In this document: positions 50,900-64,000 of the stretch, one piece after another
Numbering within the stretch: position 1 is the stretch's first letter
Layout of the letters: each line of letters begins with the position of its first letter
Assembly: GCF_030463565.1 (NCBI RefSeq)
Contig: NC_134652.1
Span: 8,893,897-8,957,896, forward strand
Origin: Pelecanus crispus
Taxonomy: Eukaryota; Chordata; Aves; Pelecaniformes; Pelecanidae
Reading direction: 5' to 3'
Length of the DNA stretch: 64,000 bases
Notes under the pieces: generated by a model
Databases searched by the model: none
What the model saw: only the letters and a program-made list of their open reading frames with translations
Told to the model about the DNA's origin: nothing
Position numbers and translations under genes: made by a program

Positions 50900-52200
50900 G
50901 AGAGCTGGACAAATTGCAGAAGCAGGAAAGCTGTGAATAGGTTACGAGTATTTAAAAAGGACTTGTAGCTAAATGTGAGCTCCAGGTGAAATAGTGAGAA
51001 AGGACAAAGGGTTTCAGTGATGAAGAATTAAATTATAGGAATACAATTAATGCTAGTCAGTGTGATTTTATAGGAAATAGGCCTGATTTAACTCTGAGAG
51101 AATACAGATGTAACAACACTGTATAAATATCATATGCTTCAACTTCTGGAAGACATTCAGCTAGCACAATATACTTCTGGTCATTTAAAATAGCTGGCAC
51201 TGTAGCACATACAGTCTATAAGCAATGAATTAAAATCTGAAACTGATGGGTTTGAAAAATAATGCCAGTGAGAGATAATCATCCAGTGATGCTGTTTACA
51301 ATGGTCTCTTCCAAAGAAGAGCACTCCAACCAAAGTGATGCTACAGTTTTATGCATAACCTGGACTTAAATATAAAATCACTGTTGATAAAATACACTGA
51401 TGACACAGAGGTTGACAGTGTGATAGATAATGATGCTGAAGTCGCACAGAGTAACATGCATAGTTTGGTAAGCAGAACAAACCCATGCAATTAGCTACTG
51501 TTTTAATATATTCACATGCAGAGTTGTGTATCTGAAAAAATGCAGTTTATAAGTACGGAGGGGAGGACAGTATCCTTGAAAACACCAACTTTGAAAAGTG
51601 CTTATAAATCATCTTGAACAACTGAGTCAACACAGACTTCTAATGGGATGTGCGAGGTAAAAAGGATTAACAAGAATTTGTGAATCTGTTCAGGAAGGCA
51701 GTGTGTAGGAGTAGGAAGGCAATTTTATGTTTATATAAGCATTGATGAAGCAGTACAACAATATTGCTTACAAGTCAGCTGTCAGTGTTTCCAGCAGTGC
51801 AAGAAATGGAGAAGGTGTAAGCAGAAAGCCACAAAGATTAACTGAGCACTGGAAAAATGCCTTACTGTGAAGGACAGAAAGAATGCAATTTGTTAAACTT
51901 ATCAAAGAAGACTCTGAAAAGTAACTTGATTGTAGCATGGAAGAGAATATACCATGTATCAAAAAGCTTTTTAATCTCAGAGAAGAAAGTGTAAGAAAAA
52001 CCAAGGACTAGAAGCTACAGCCAGCACATTCAAACTATCAATTAGACAAAGATTAGCAAGCCAATTATTCAGCAGAAGAGGTCTGATGCATTTCTCCCCT
52101 TGAAATCTTCAAACTGAAGCTGTGTTCTTTTCCAAAAGATGGGTTTTAACCTGACTAGGTTATTGCTCTGAGCCTCACAGTATGATGCCTCCTCCTTGTA
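50900..52200 (+). mobile_element. Ancient CR1-type LINE ORF2 remnant
   Basis: Conceptual translation shows, in order, FNFWKTFS*HNILL (51139-51178; compare DFxKAFDxVSHNILL), the reverse-transcriptase active-site motif YTDD (51393-51404), and a C-terminal part with KATKIN and MSIRQ-like segments down to about 52100. It is interrupted by many stops and frameshifts. Unlike the young CR1s it has no ATTCTATG tail. Boundaries are approximate. Confidence 0.6.
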
Positions 52201-55200
52201 TGTAATATAGTTTAGTGTATTCCCACACTGCCTGATATTTATTCTATTTGTGTACAGAGATAGTAAGTCCTTAGAGCCAATAGAATTATTTTAAAGGTAA
52301 TGAGTCTAACATCATTATGTATAAAATTGAGGAAAAATTAAGCATATAGCAGTAGCAAAAAGTGATTTCTGATTACAATTATAAAATGAAAATTGTCATA
52401 CAAGAGGGAATGTTTTTTATTAATATGAAAATCCACTAGATGGCACTGAAACACCCCTTTACAAATCCCCTCACTTTCACTGATAGCCTGATTATCCATA
52501 TTTTTTAATCAAGACTGAAAGGAATTTATGAACCATAGTATGAAGAATCCAAGGGACATAAAATTCTGATATTAGACAGGATGAATTTTCTTTCTGTCTG
52601 TTTATTGTACACAATATACCGTTCACTGTCTAGTTTATGCTTATCTGAATTATCTTTATGCACTTAAATGTTTGGAGACTTTGTTTAAGGGAACTTAGTC
52701 AGTACAAAATTATACCAAATGCTCCTTAGAATATGGAATTGAACACCATTACAATCCATAGTTTGATTGCTGGCTAGGCCTTGTTCTCTTCCTGTTAGAG
52801 TAAATTTAGTTAAATAAATTACAGCAACACTCTGTTCTAAAGTGAAACAGAGGCAATGCGCTCCTCTCTCACTAGGACATGGCATCAGGACTGCTTGGAA
52901 ATTTATTAGTACACAATAACAGGAATTACTGTTTCAGTAAAACCCAAGAAATATGCTGTGTACTTAAAAAGACTCTTTTCTGGCATTTCATCTATTTAAT
53001 AAATTATTTACGTGTAGAATTGATCACTGTAAAGCTGTTCCTTCCAAACAAGTAGATGTTGTCTTTAAATACTGAAGACCTTAAGTGGGAAGAAAGGAAT
53101 CAGCTCGCACTTCACATTTCCAAAGAAATTTTTAACCTCCTCAGCTATTCAGGCTGACAGACTTGTGCTGATGGGAACGATCATAGGAGTAGTGCAACTG
53201 ATAATATCTGGGAATTACCGTATAGGTCTGGTTGAAGAAATGCAGAAGGTATATAGTTTAGTGTAACACATCTAGTGTTTTAAAATTGGAAGTGGTGTAG
53301 TATTATACTTTCTGCTACAATTTTAGTAAAAAAATAAATGATGTACAAGCTTTCTGCCAATGACAATCTCATGCTGAAAGCACATTCAAACCCGACATAT
53401 ATCAGCAGGGTGACTGGAGGTGACTGTGAATGTATGGATGTGCCTTGAGTTTGCACCTTCAGAGAATCAGAGCTAGCACGTCCCCTACTTGGAACTCAAA
53501 GTCTGTAAGTGTTTTTGAACGTTTGGGCTTTAGGAGGTTTACCAGTGAGGCAGGTGATAACTGTCCTTCTGCAGATGAACGTATATATAATACAAATACA
53601 AATTCAATAATAAGTATATTTTTTTTCAGGCCAGAGTATAGAAGTTTTGCTACACAAAGGGCTACTAACAGCAGGCTGGTATCTAGAATATAAAAAAAGC
53701 ATCTAGAAACTTGATAAATTCAGGCCCAAAAATTCACCAAATGAACAACCAAATAATTACAAAAGTCATTTGGATAAGGGGCTGATGAATCTTAGCAGAC
53801 ACAATGAGAATGATGGGAATTTGGAAGGTTGGACTATTACTAGAAAATATAAGCGCTGCATGACAGCTGCAATCCGTAAAAGAAGCAGAGCTACTGCTTA
53901 CTTAAATACTCTATTGACAAGCAAGGCACAGGTCATTAGACATGGAATCTGATCTTTTACCCAGTTAACATACTTTAGTATCACACTTATTTCAGAGCAG
54001 AGGACTGGAACTATTTTGCTAGTCCTCTTCCCCCAGTATCTGTTTATTGCATTGTCATGCTTGGAAATGGGTGTGCAGCATATCTACTAAACCTGTTATC
54101 TTTCTCATGGAAATCACCTGGAGGTGCTTTCTCTTACTAAAAGCTTCAGGACAGGTCCCTATTTATTACTTCGCCTCAGTCAGTGGTAAAATCCTTTCTT
54201 GTGTTACAAACTCCAATCAAATTGAAGACGACTGTGGTAAGCCAGTTGGCTCACTTTACACCTGAGCCAGCGTACTGACTTAGTATGAGTTTAAACTTGG
54301 ACCAACATGACAACATAGATACCCATTGTTTCATCCAAGTTTACTCTGACTTGATACTATGGTATCAATTAAAGCAGAAAGCACCCAAACAGGTACACAC
54401 AAAGAGATAAACACATAGAGCTCTTCAAATTTCTAATGAATTTAACCCCCGTTATATAGGAAGATCCAGCACTCTACATTTGTTTGAATCTGCAGCAGAA
54501 ATGTAGTGAATGGCAAATTCAAAAGCAGTGCTCTTCATCCTATCAAAGGACAAGGAGGACCTGCTAGAGATAGGTAGCAGTGCTGGCCAGGCATGGCATC
54601 CTTAACCAGGGAGACAGTGCTGGAACACGTCTTCTCTTTCTGGTCTTCCCCGGTTATCATTCCTGCAGGATCCGTGCTCTCAGGTTCCCCACTACAGCTT
54701 TGTGGCAGGGTCTAGCGTTGCAGGTACTTTTCTTATCCATTTTTGATCTGTACATGTAATTCAGTCACAGGTTTTAAAAACAAATATTCCTTTCCCTTGG
54801 GATCTAATTTTTCTAGACTAGTCAACTGCCAAACTGTCAAGCTCTACATAGGCAACCAGCCCTGTAGCTGGAGACTGTCATTTGCCTCTGTGATGGAGGA
54901 CCCTATAAGCTAGATCAGCTGAACAGGGATGTGTCACCTCAATTGATACTTTGCCCTCTGTGTCATACATATGAATTTTTTCTCTCTGACTGTGTCATTC
55001 AGTTACAGGTACTTTTTTTTTTTTTTTTTTTGGTGACATTATTTCTTGCTGTTCTTCATTTTATAATGCTAATTTGGCACTATCACCAATTCAATCATAT
55101 TCATGTCAGCCAATTAGATACAATATGTGTGGGTACTGTTGCATTAGCTAACTGTAATTTTATTCTGTGGTCAGATATTGTAGTGGTTTTCTTGGTAGTC

Positions 55201-55736
55201 TTTGAATTGGCTGTTAATAACATGAAAATGTGGTAGCTTAACTCCTTTTTATAAGAAACAAAATAATTGCCTTTTGATTCCTCTTTTGTTTGGGTTTTTT
55301 TTTTTTTCTTTCCTCCCAGTTGTATCTGTTTCTTGCTTCAAGAACAGGTACATATCTAGGTAAGTAACATTAGGTCATGGGGGTGCTTTTTACAGAGTTA
55401 AGCCATGTCTTCACTGTGGTTTGTGTTCTGTCTGCTGGCTTGTTGGCTATTGAGGTTCTTGGGTCTTCTGCTCCTCAGCATGGCCTCTGACCATGACTTT
55501 GGCTTAGTATATCTCCCAGTTTCTTTGGCTCCTAACCTTGGATTGTCCTTGCTCTACCTCCAAACTCATTAAGGCTGATTTGTAAACCCATAATCTTGTA
55601 GCTTCAGGGTTTAACAGACTTTCTCTTTTGGGCCTCTGTAGTCAGACCTTACTCACCCTGGCTGGTAAACTCTTTTTCAAAGTTCAGTGATTTTTCCCAA
55701 GCCTTATCAGGTCCATGGCGTGGCTTAATTATTTTC
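52201..55736. other. Intergenic; nothing recognised
   Basis: AT-rich, with poly-T runs at about 55011-55032 and 55296-55308. No exon identified; the last exon of CCDC172 could in principle lie here. Confidence 0.45.
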
Positions 55737-56764
55737 CGGCCGGTCACGAGCGGTGTTCCCCAGGGCTCTGTTTTAGGGCCAGTCCTGTTCAATATCTTTA
55801 TCAATGATCTGGATGAGGGGATCGAGTGCACCCTCAGTAAGTTTGCAGACGACACCAAATTGGGTGGGAGTGTCGATCTGCTGGAGGGTAGGATGGCCCT
55901 GCAGAGGGACCTGGACAGACTGGATCGATGGGCCGTGGCCAACTGTATGAGGTTCAACAAGGCCAAGTGCCGGGTCCTGCACTTCGGTCACAACAACCCC
56001 ATGCAACGCTACAGGCTTGGGGAGGAGTGGCTGGAAAGCTGCCTGGCCGAAAAGGACCTGGGGGTGTTAGTAGATAGCCGGCTGAACATGAGCCAGCAGT
56101 GTGCCCAGGTGGCCAAGAAGGCCAACAGCATCCTGGCTTGTATCAGGAATGCTGTGGCCAGCAGGAGCAGGGAGGTGATTGTCCCCCTGTACTCGGCGCT
56201 GGTGAGGCCGCACCTGGAATACTGTGTCCAGTTTTGGGCCCCTCACTACAAGAAAGACATTGAGGTGCTGGAGCGTGTTCAGAGGCGGGCAACGAAGCTG
56301 GTGAAGGGTCTGGAGAACAAGTCTTATGAGGAGCGGCTGAGGGAACTGGGATTGTTTAGCCTGGAAAAGAGGAGGCTGAGGGGAGACCTTATCGCTCTCT
56401 ACAACTACCTGAAAGGAGGTTGTAGTGAGGTGGGTGTTGGTCTCTTCTCCCAAGTAGCTAGCGATAGGACAAGAGGAAATGGGCTTAAGCTGCGCCAGGG
56501 GAGGTTTAGACTGGAAATTAGGAAAAATTTCTTTACGGAAAGGGTGGTCAGGCATTGGAACAGGCTGCCCAGAGAGGTGGTGGAGTCACCATCCCTGGAG
56601 GCGTTTAAAAAACGGGTAGATGTGGCACTTCGGGATATGGTTTAGTCTGGTCTACCCTTGATTAGTCTAGAGTGGGCTTGGTAGTGTAGGTTAATGGTTG
56701 GACTGGATGATCTTAAAGGTCTTTTCCAACCTAGATGATTCTATGATTCTATGATTCTATGATT
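55737..56764 (+). mobile_element. CR1 LINE, about 1 kb, best-preserved copy
   Basis: Begins abruptly at a 5' truncation and runs through the ORF2 C-terminal third to TAG at 56643-56645. A single simple 3' UTR follows (GGTTGGACTGGATGATCTTA, CTTTTCCAACCTAGATGATT), then four ATTCTATG units. It lacks the composite 3' end of the 21.7, 39.2 and 48.2 kb copies. Confidence 0.93.
55743..56645 (+). pseudogene. CR1 ORF2 reverse-transcriptase C-terminal fragment
   Basis: About 300 codons with no stop. It starts at [16 protein letters not shown], then [10 protein letters not shown] and the catalytic FADD (55842-55853) of the reverse transcriptase, followed by the thumb and C-terminal region ending VALRDMV. 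There is no in-frame ATG at the truncation, and the endonuclease and N-terminal RT are missing, so it cannot encode an active protein. The open frame indicates recent insertion. Confidence 0.85.
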
Positions 56765-59700
56765 CCTGTTAGATTGTTTTCAAATGGATCTTGGATTCTC
56801 CTTTGCAATAATCTGTTTGCATTAGGCTGCTACTGGGAAGCGTCTGTTACAAAGCATGGCTGGGAGCTGTGATTTGACGATAAAAAACCCCCAGGCTGCT
56901 CAGCTGTGGCTTAGGTATGTGGGCCCAGTAGAGGAGAGGCACGGTGGTGTCAGTGTGTAAGCCTGGGATAAAACTGCAATTCATCAGTCTTTTGTGAAGG
57001 ATGTAGGACTTGATGCTTGGCAAATATCAATCCTTACCAGGTAAATTTAGTAATCTGAAGTATTTCTCTGTCTCTCTTCAAAAATGAGTGAGTTTTTATC
57101 TGCTGATCCTAAAAAGCAGCCGTTCCAGGTCCAATACAGAAGCATGGCTAGTTTTCCATATGCCTTTTTTCTCTAGAATTATAACTTTTTATTGGGCTAT
57201 TTTCCTCTTTCTCACTAACTGCTTCAGGTATTTCTATGGCTCTAATTCATCTTTTTTGGTTATAAAAAGGGACAACTACTTTCTCTGACCTCAGAGGTTC
57301 TGTTAGACTCTCATATGTAAGGTATATAATATATAATTTATCCTTTAAAAAAAAAAACTCATGTCAGCTGTGAAATAATTTATTTATTCATAATAACTCT
57401 GTGTGTATTTTCATGGCAATTTGGCAATGTTCTGTTCTTTAACATATTTATTAAACATGACAGAAGATTTGGTTCTTCGGCACTCATTATTTAAGATTGC
57501 TCACCCCTGGTTTGAGACTTTTAAAGAAAACTCATAAAACACAAACTTTTGCTTAATTTTTACTTTCAGTCTTCCAAACAGAAATATTATATTTGTCCCA
57601 AATTACATTATTCATAAGACAGTAGTGCAAATGTATTTTTATACTTGGAGAAATTAGTATATTTTACATTCACCCTGCAACAGCTGGTTTAGTCTGGTAT
57701 TATATATTTTTTTCAGAGTTGTTGAGGGATTTGTTTAGCCCAATACGATTTGTATTGATTTCTGTTTCACATTTTTTGGTGAGTTTTATTCTTGTTTTGT
57801 TGTTGTATTGATTCTGAGAGCTTTAGCCATTTGAGTTATTACGAATTTTGCTATATTTATGCTGTAATTCTACTACAATAATCAAGACTTAGACCTTCAC
57901 AGCCATTAAAAGCAAAATACCTCCCCCACAAAAAAAACCCAAACAAAAACCAAAACCCTGAAGTTGCAACTAGTTTCCTGGAATCTGAAGTATCTCTGAA
58001 AAGGGCTTACCATATTTCTTTTCCCCAGATGTTTTTTCAGGTGAGTTAGGGACATTAGTTTATATTATTAGTTGATAGTTATTGGATGCTATTGCTCATA
58101 CCACTTACCTGAAATGTATATGTAGAATGCTGGTATAAGCCAATGAATTCTGTTTTGTGTCATATTAGAGTATTTAATATATATGGACTGAACAACTATA
58201 TAAATATAAGACAATTGCAAAAGAGATGCAAGGATTCTTGTAAATAAAAGCAGCTGCAAGTGGATAAACCCAACGTTTAAAAATAAGTTTTTCCTGGTTG
58301 ATTAACCAATACACTTAACATAAGCAAGCTCTTTTAAATGAATGAAATGATCAGGATAAACTCAGCCATCCTAGGAAATCCAAACCATAAATGTTTCCAG
58401 CAATTAAACCCAGAAATAGTACTGCTGTAGCGGTCTGTAGACACTCTGCTGTGCAACTGCATCATTTTGCAGCATGCCCTGGATTTGATCACAACCCACA
58501 AGCAGTAGTTACCTAACTTTAAGAGTCAGATGGTCCCATAGAAGTCAGAGGGACTAAGTTGCTTAAAATTAAGCACATCCTAAGAAGATTGCACTTAGGG
58601 AAGAGACAGAAAAAAACCTTATAAGTATGTCAGCTCCAACAGTACTGGTTATTAAGAATGATAATTCCAACCTCTTGGAATTACACTAGTTAACCCTGTG
58701 GATCAGAATACTCTTTGATACCAGTGCTGCAGGTCAAGCTTTGCCAGGCTTCAAACTGCAGTTGTGTCCCAAGAGGAAAAAACTTTCTCCATTGCAGGCA
58801 GAATTTGGTCAGCTTCCAGAAGTGAGTTATTCCTCCCTTCTTAATAAATCATCTTTTGCAGTTTTATGTGTGACAGACACCCTCTGTAGCTTGGAGAGCT
58901 CTGGGTGTACAAAAACTAGTGAAGAGCAATTATCCATCCCACCCCCCAGGTGGGAAGCAGATTGAAAATTATTTGCACACACAGTTGGATGTGATGAGAC
59001 GATGACCACAGAGTGGACTGAGGCTGAACAGAGTGAAAGTTTTTACATGGTCCTATTGTAAGCACCTGAATCATAAAGTCAGTTCCTGCTGTGGGGTTGG
59101 GAACTGTTGTAGCAGTTATACGTCCTACATGCTTAATGAATAGGGTTCCTTATTCAATGGAAATTCTTCACCAATTCTCTAGAAATGTGGACTTTTCATT
59201 TAGAATACGGTTTTATCTTTGCTGTCAAGTGCTGAACCTAGCACTCAGGATTTTCTGGGTTGTGGGAGAGGAAGAAAAGAAGACTTCTCATGTAAGCAGA
59301 AGACAAGTGTTAAGTGACGGACTGGCTTACCATCAATGGGGGCATCTATTGTTCAGTAGATTTGGAAACTATTCTGGATGATCATGCAGTATTGCTGGAG
59401 TTGAGCTGTTTCAGAGAGCTTGTTACAGAATTGCATTGTCAAGGTATAAACTAGATAGCCGCAGCTCCTGTTAAGTATTTCTTGATGATAATAGCAGTCT
59501 TCCTCTCAAATAAGACCACATCATTACCTTAAAAATAGGAGAGCGTTCGTTCTTAAAAATAGTAGATAGAGAATAGAGCTAGTAATATAGGAACTCAGCT
59601 GTACGTGTAGTGGACTACGTACCATCCATTCATGGGCAACAAAGAGGAAACTAAAGATGGATAGCTGTTGAACTTGAGGATAAACCACAAAACCCCCACC

Positions 59701-60746
59701 ACTTTTAAATCAATAAAATTTTATTTCAATGAAAAGTAAAGGCAGATACAACCTGTGGTTTAATCAAACTAAAAAATAGAAGCAAACCTGATACAGCCCA
59801 AGTAAAATGGTTTTAAAATTCAAAGACTACCTTCTGTGACACTCCATATCATATGCCACATGTTATTTACTTGTCTGATGACTTTTTTTGTGATAGATGC
59901 TGGAAAAGAGAAAGAATTGAATTACAGAAAATAAAATCTAATGAGTTCAGTGTGTTCTTTACAGAGAAGTTTTTAAATATTGAGCTGCTTTTTTTGTCTC
60001 TGAAGTTTGACAAGCATGATAAAATTAATGGATAAACAAGTAAGTTACATTCCTCCAACAGAAACTTAAAACTGATCATAAAAGTGAGTAATACAAATTT
60101 CCCATGGCTGTTATTCTGCTGCTGATGCTGGTGGCAGCTGCATCTTCATACAGCTCAATCATGGGCTCTGGAATGAACCTTTAAAACCCCTTTATTTCCA
60201 AAAATGGGACTTGAAAATATTTTTGGTCTTTGTATTGTTACACAGACTGACAATCAAGAAATTTGAAGTCAAGATTGACATTTAGAGAAAAAACACACTT
60301 TAATAAGTTTTTGTAAGGATTTTGTGAGTGGGCAAAATAAAATATTACATAAAAGGATGCTATTATCATCCTATTTCTCCATATTCCCATCTTCCATTTA
60401 ACTGACAGCTGGAGGTAAATATTAATGTAGCTCCTAAATGCATAATCTTTTGCAGCTTTCAAGAAACTAATGATTAGTACTAGTCCCCCAAATAGGTCTT
60501 TCTTGTGCTAAAAACGTATCTTTATTTTCTGTGCTTCCCTTTTCTGTGAGAAATTATATTCCTGGACATTTGGAAATAATAGGCTAAAACAATTGGAGAA
60601 TTGGAGTGCACCTGCAACACAAGGATGTTTGGCTGTGTACGTAGTATATAAAACTGCTTATCTAAAAACGCTGCTAATCATCTTAAATTACACCTTTTAA
60701 AACTAAAATTATCAAACACTTAAAATACATAATGAAAATGGCATAC
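56765..60746. other. CCDC172 3' side; no exon recognised
   Basis: Should contain the short last exon of CCDC172 (about 11 codons in human), which is too small to identify. Otherwise AT-rich, with an A/C-rich patch near 57920-57960. Confidence 0.4.
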
Positions 60747-60834
60747 CATTTGCAGAATTTCAATTTCTGTTCGAAGAGTCTCGCAGATACTTTCCCAATC
60801 ATCATCTTTGCAATTTTCCAATTCTTTCTTAAGC
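60747..60834 (-). CDS. CCDC172: CCDC172 penultimate exon
   Basis: The 88-bp exon encodes LKKELENCKDDDWESICETL and RTEIEILQM. It parallels the C-terminal region of human CCDC172 (LKKELELYKEDDMESIYEAL, QTEIEFLQM). Acceptor TTTGGACACAG|G, donor AAATG|GTATGC; the exon ends in phase 0. The protein is a small coiled-coil protein of unclear role, reported as testis-enriched. The neighbouring exons on either side were not found in this window. Confidence 0.85.
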
Positions 60835-63800
60835 CTGTGTCCAAAAACAAATACATGTTTGGATTGGAGAATTGTTGCTTGGGTAACTATTTTTTTCAGC
60901 TTTGGTCCCAATTGTCAATTTGACTTATGTGAGAAACCCCTCATTGATCTATTTGCATGATCGGGATTTAGGTTTGCTAGTTTTGTAATTGGCAGTCCAA
61001 TACGCTGCTCTCCCGCAATATTGTTTGATTTCATTCAGCATTGGCAGTTGTTATGGCAATGTGAGGAACTTCAGAAAATGACATTTTGGGTTTTTACAAA
61101 GTATATCTTGACTAAGTACTTTGTTACACAAATTTCTGGACTGTGTTGTTTTCATAAACCATGAAAGATTTATGGCCTCATTAGTCATCATTTTCCTTAT
61201 TTAAACATGTGAATTTGAATGTTGATACTTAGGAAGGACCATATGTTGCTGTTCTTACTTTCCCTGGATATCTACTTGTAGCTGCTGGTGGAGACAGAAG
61301 ATTGGATTGGATGGGTCCTCCGCCTGACCCTGTGCTGCCATTCCTGTGCAATCATTGCTCCACACCGCTCCACAGACTCCTTTGCTGTTGCTGCTGTTCT
61401 CTCTCCACTGCTCCTATTATTCTTCAGCGCTTACTGACTGTTTCCCAATAGTCTCAGCCAGCGATGCTCCAACTTTTCCATTAAGGACTAATTTAATGCA
61501 GTGATTTTTGTATTCAAAAGAGCATTTAGTCCTGCTAAAAGGAGACACCTAAACTTTGCACATCAATGGCTGTAGTGGTTTAAATTAATACTCGGTAGGC
61601 CAAAAGAAATCTATGCCAGAGCTTTTAGTAGTCTGATGAATACATGGTGATGAGATTATACTGAGTCCTTCCATGGCTGTCGTAAGAAAAGCATAATGAG
61701 AAAGCTGAAGTTGCTTACCGTTAATACGGTTTCAGCAAACAATGTGAAAATTCTGGGACATATAGACAGACTGAAAAAAAAGGAGGAAAAGTATATATTC
61801 TGCTTCTCATTAAATAGCTAGACTAATGCACCAAAGCAGGACCTTGTTTCTTCTGAAGTTGAAAGAGGAGGTAGCAACAATTTTTTCTTTTATATACTAT
61901 AATAGGGAATAAATTATTTAACCCTGTTATATAGATGATGCACCTCTTCATCTGTCCTACTGCAGGTAGAGTTTCTTTTCTACACAAGAAAATGGCTTTG
62001 TTAAAAGCTATAGCTTCATATGAGAGGAATAGCTTAGTCACCATGTCGCACTGGAATAGTAGCATAAGACCAGACCGTAAGTTAATTTTGTGGTTCCTGT
62101 GGAAAATGTAAATATTTTACTGTCAGTATGGAAATTATATGAGCGCTGTGTGTTTGTATTACAAAGGAGTAAATGCTGCTTCTTTCAGGAATATTTCTTC
62201 AGCATTCATAATACATACAAGTGTTTGAACAAAAGGAAATTTTGAACCACACTTTAAGAAGTGAAATATTCGCTGTACTGTAGTACAATGCTAGTTTACA
62301 GACCATTTTCATTGAGAGAAGTTCATTTCAAGGTCTCAGATCAGCTTCTGATCTTGATTAAATCAGCTTAACTTCATTGCCTTGCCTCCTCATTTTTTTT
62401 CTCTCTGTGTTCTCTGTTAGTGTGATATTAGAACCCTAATTTTTTTTTAGACAAACAAAAGCCCTACATTGCCTAATTTACTTTAGGAAAAGACATAGTG
62501 TATTAATCTCAGAGAAAATGCTCTCTCATTGTCTTCCACATTGTAAAATTGACGCATAGTCTGTTTGCTAGTTGTCAGCTAAGAATGATACCAGTCTGTG
62601 TTAGGTGTACACTAAGGATAGAACAACCAGAAGATAAGCAGGAACAGTTGCTTATCTGTGTCTTGGGATTGTGAATGAATTACTATTGATGATATGCTTT
62701 GAAACTGTAACATTTTGCATATGGACTTTAAAATTTTATTTAAAATATTTTATAAAACTTTTAAATGTGGTGACAGCACAACTCCTTACATAGCATGGGG
62801 CAGTGATAATAAAAGACACTCATTCAAATGTGGTGTTTAATTTTTACATTAATCAATTGATTCTGCTTTCAGGTCTTCCTTCTTTCTTATTTAGAAGCTA
62901 GATAATCACAGTGTGTGCCAGGAATATTATACTCACAAAACAAGGGCTGTCTGTTAGGTTACAGTCTACACAATTAATGCATTGGAGACGCCTGAGTTAC
63001 TGAATAAATGATGAAGTTTTACCAGAAGGAATGTGAGACAATGGAACTATTAAAAAAAAAAAAAACCAAACACGCTTAACCTGGAAGCAGATTTAGCTTT
63101 TTCATTTTACATTTAAGATCAGCAGGATATTCATATTCATCTTTCCACTATCAGATTGAATGTGCAAACCAATTATTCATGAAACTATACTGTCTAGATG
63201 GAGGGCAGGTTTTCTGTCACCTTTGGAAATGGAAAGAGATGTATTTCTTGGCAGACCAAGGATTAATATGACAATTATGCCCTCCTTATGACTATGATAA
63301 AAAGCAAATATCTTTAAAAAAAAAAATCTGAAAAATCACATTAGCATTTCGCCCTCCATGTCCTTTGTTTTTGTTTTATTTTTAGCATTTTGGTCTCTTT
63401 GATGATAATAAAACATATCTTTCAGAAAAGTCATTGCACTGGATTAATGGTGCGTTGGTCAGTTACAGCATCACAAGTAATGGGCTCTAATGAACAGTTG
63501 GAGTTGAAATGCCATATTTGTGAAAGGAGGGTTGACTATTCCTTTGAAAAACATTCAAGACAAATAGTGATAGCAAAACCTAGCCTTAAATCAAGTAGGT
63601 GGGACAACAGCATCAGCATTTTTTTGCATGTTAGCTTGCCCTAGACTGAGGTCTGCTATCAGTGGTCCATTTTCCATTACTCTTGAATGCCTGAAGTGAC
63701 AAAGAGATGAAGAAGGAGGAGATCACTGAAGATGATTGATTTTGCAGCTTTGAAATGAGCACAGCTATTAAATGTCATTGGCATTTGTGGTTGATACGCA

Positions 63801-64000
63801 TTCTTCTTGAATTTCAGCTGTATATGCAGAAGGCAAATAGGAAAAAAAAATTGTGAAATCAATACATGCTGGTATTATGAATTGGACTTTGATGAAAATA
63901 ACATTATTGTGAAACAGGTTTCTCCAAAAATTATCCACAGATTCATGTTACTGGATCAAGACTTCAGTAGCCCAAACTTGCATTCCAGTAATAATTTTAT
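60835..64000. other. CCDC172 intron sequence
   Basis: Upstream (5') exons of CCDC172 are expected beyond 60834 on the minus strand, but none was recognised before the window ends. It contains one old CR1-type tail (61275-61345). Confidence 0.5.
61275..61345 (+). mobile_element. Ancient CR1/L3-type 3' tail
   Basis: GGTGGAGACAGAAGATTGGA, TTGGATGGGTCCTCCGCCTG and ACCCTGTGCTGCCATTCCTG follow the old amniote CR1-type end (GGAGACAGGATACTGG...GGTCTGACCCAGTATGGC...TTCTTATG). Short and diverged. Confidence 0.55.

Noticed and set aside
55860-56645. A 261-codon host gene
   Set aside because: It is CR1 ORF2 with no true start codon (the frame continues upstream to the truncation point).
59750-59800. 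Last exon of CCDC172 after ATACAG/TATCAG
   Set aside because: The translation (VCFYFLV) does not resemble the human C-terminus TLLQKDLQENK, and the exon is too short to judge.

Overview
This window reads as a vertebrate, almost certainly avian, nuclear segment. It is AT-rich, its coding sequence is split into short exons by large introns, and its repeats are bird-type: several CR1 LINE copies ending in ATTCTATG-type tails, a tRNA-Ile-headed SINE with a CR1 tail, and two solo LTRs of one endogenous retrovirus family. The tRNA-Ile/CR1 SINE resembles the TguSINE1 type described from zebra finch, so a songbird or relative is possible, but that is an inference. There are no bacterial-style operons, CRISPR arrays or functional tRNA/rRNA genes. 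Most open frames longer than 60 codons are chance or repeat-derived.

Two protein-coding genes are supported, both on the minus strand. (1) A pancreatic-lipase-family gene, best matched to PNLIPRP3, has ten coding exons between 33521 (start codon, signal peptide) and 19634 (first PLAT-domain exon). All junctions keep frame and have GT/AG sites, and the catalytic Ser, Asp and His are present. A candidate second PLAT exon lies at 10622-10740; the terminal exon was not found. (2) One exon of CCDC172, a coiled-coil protein gene, lies at 60747-60834. In human the order is CCDC172 then PNLIPRP3 on the same strand; the same order is seen here, with about 27 kb between the CCDC172 exon and the lipase start codon.

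Layout: 1-10.6 kb holds an old CR1 fragment, the SINE, a perfect palindrome and an unassigned 122-codon frame. 10.6-19.6 kb holds the candidate lipase exon, a promoter-like YY1/TATA cluster, the first solo LTR, a long polypyrimidine tract and a CpG-rich patch. 19.6-33.5 kb is the lipase gene with an antisense CR1 and an ancient MIR/CORE-type SINE in introns. 33.5-60.7 kb is intergenic or CCDC172 3' sequence packed with CR1 copies of different ages, the second solo LTR and a decayed CR1-type LINE. 60.7-64 kb is CCDC172 intron.

The most notable repeat biology is (a) the SINE sharing its 3' tail with a CR1 copy in the same window, (b) a CR1 lineage with a doubled 3' end, and (c) two of its copies truncated within 3 bases of each other. 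No new defence or biosynthetic system was seen.
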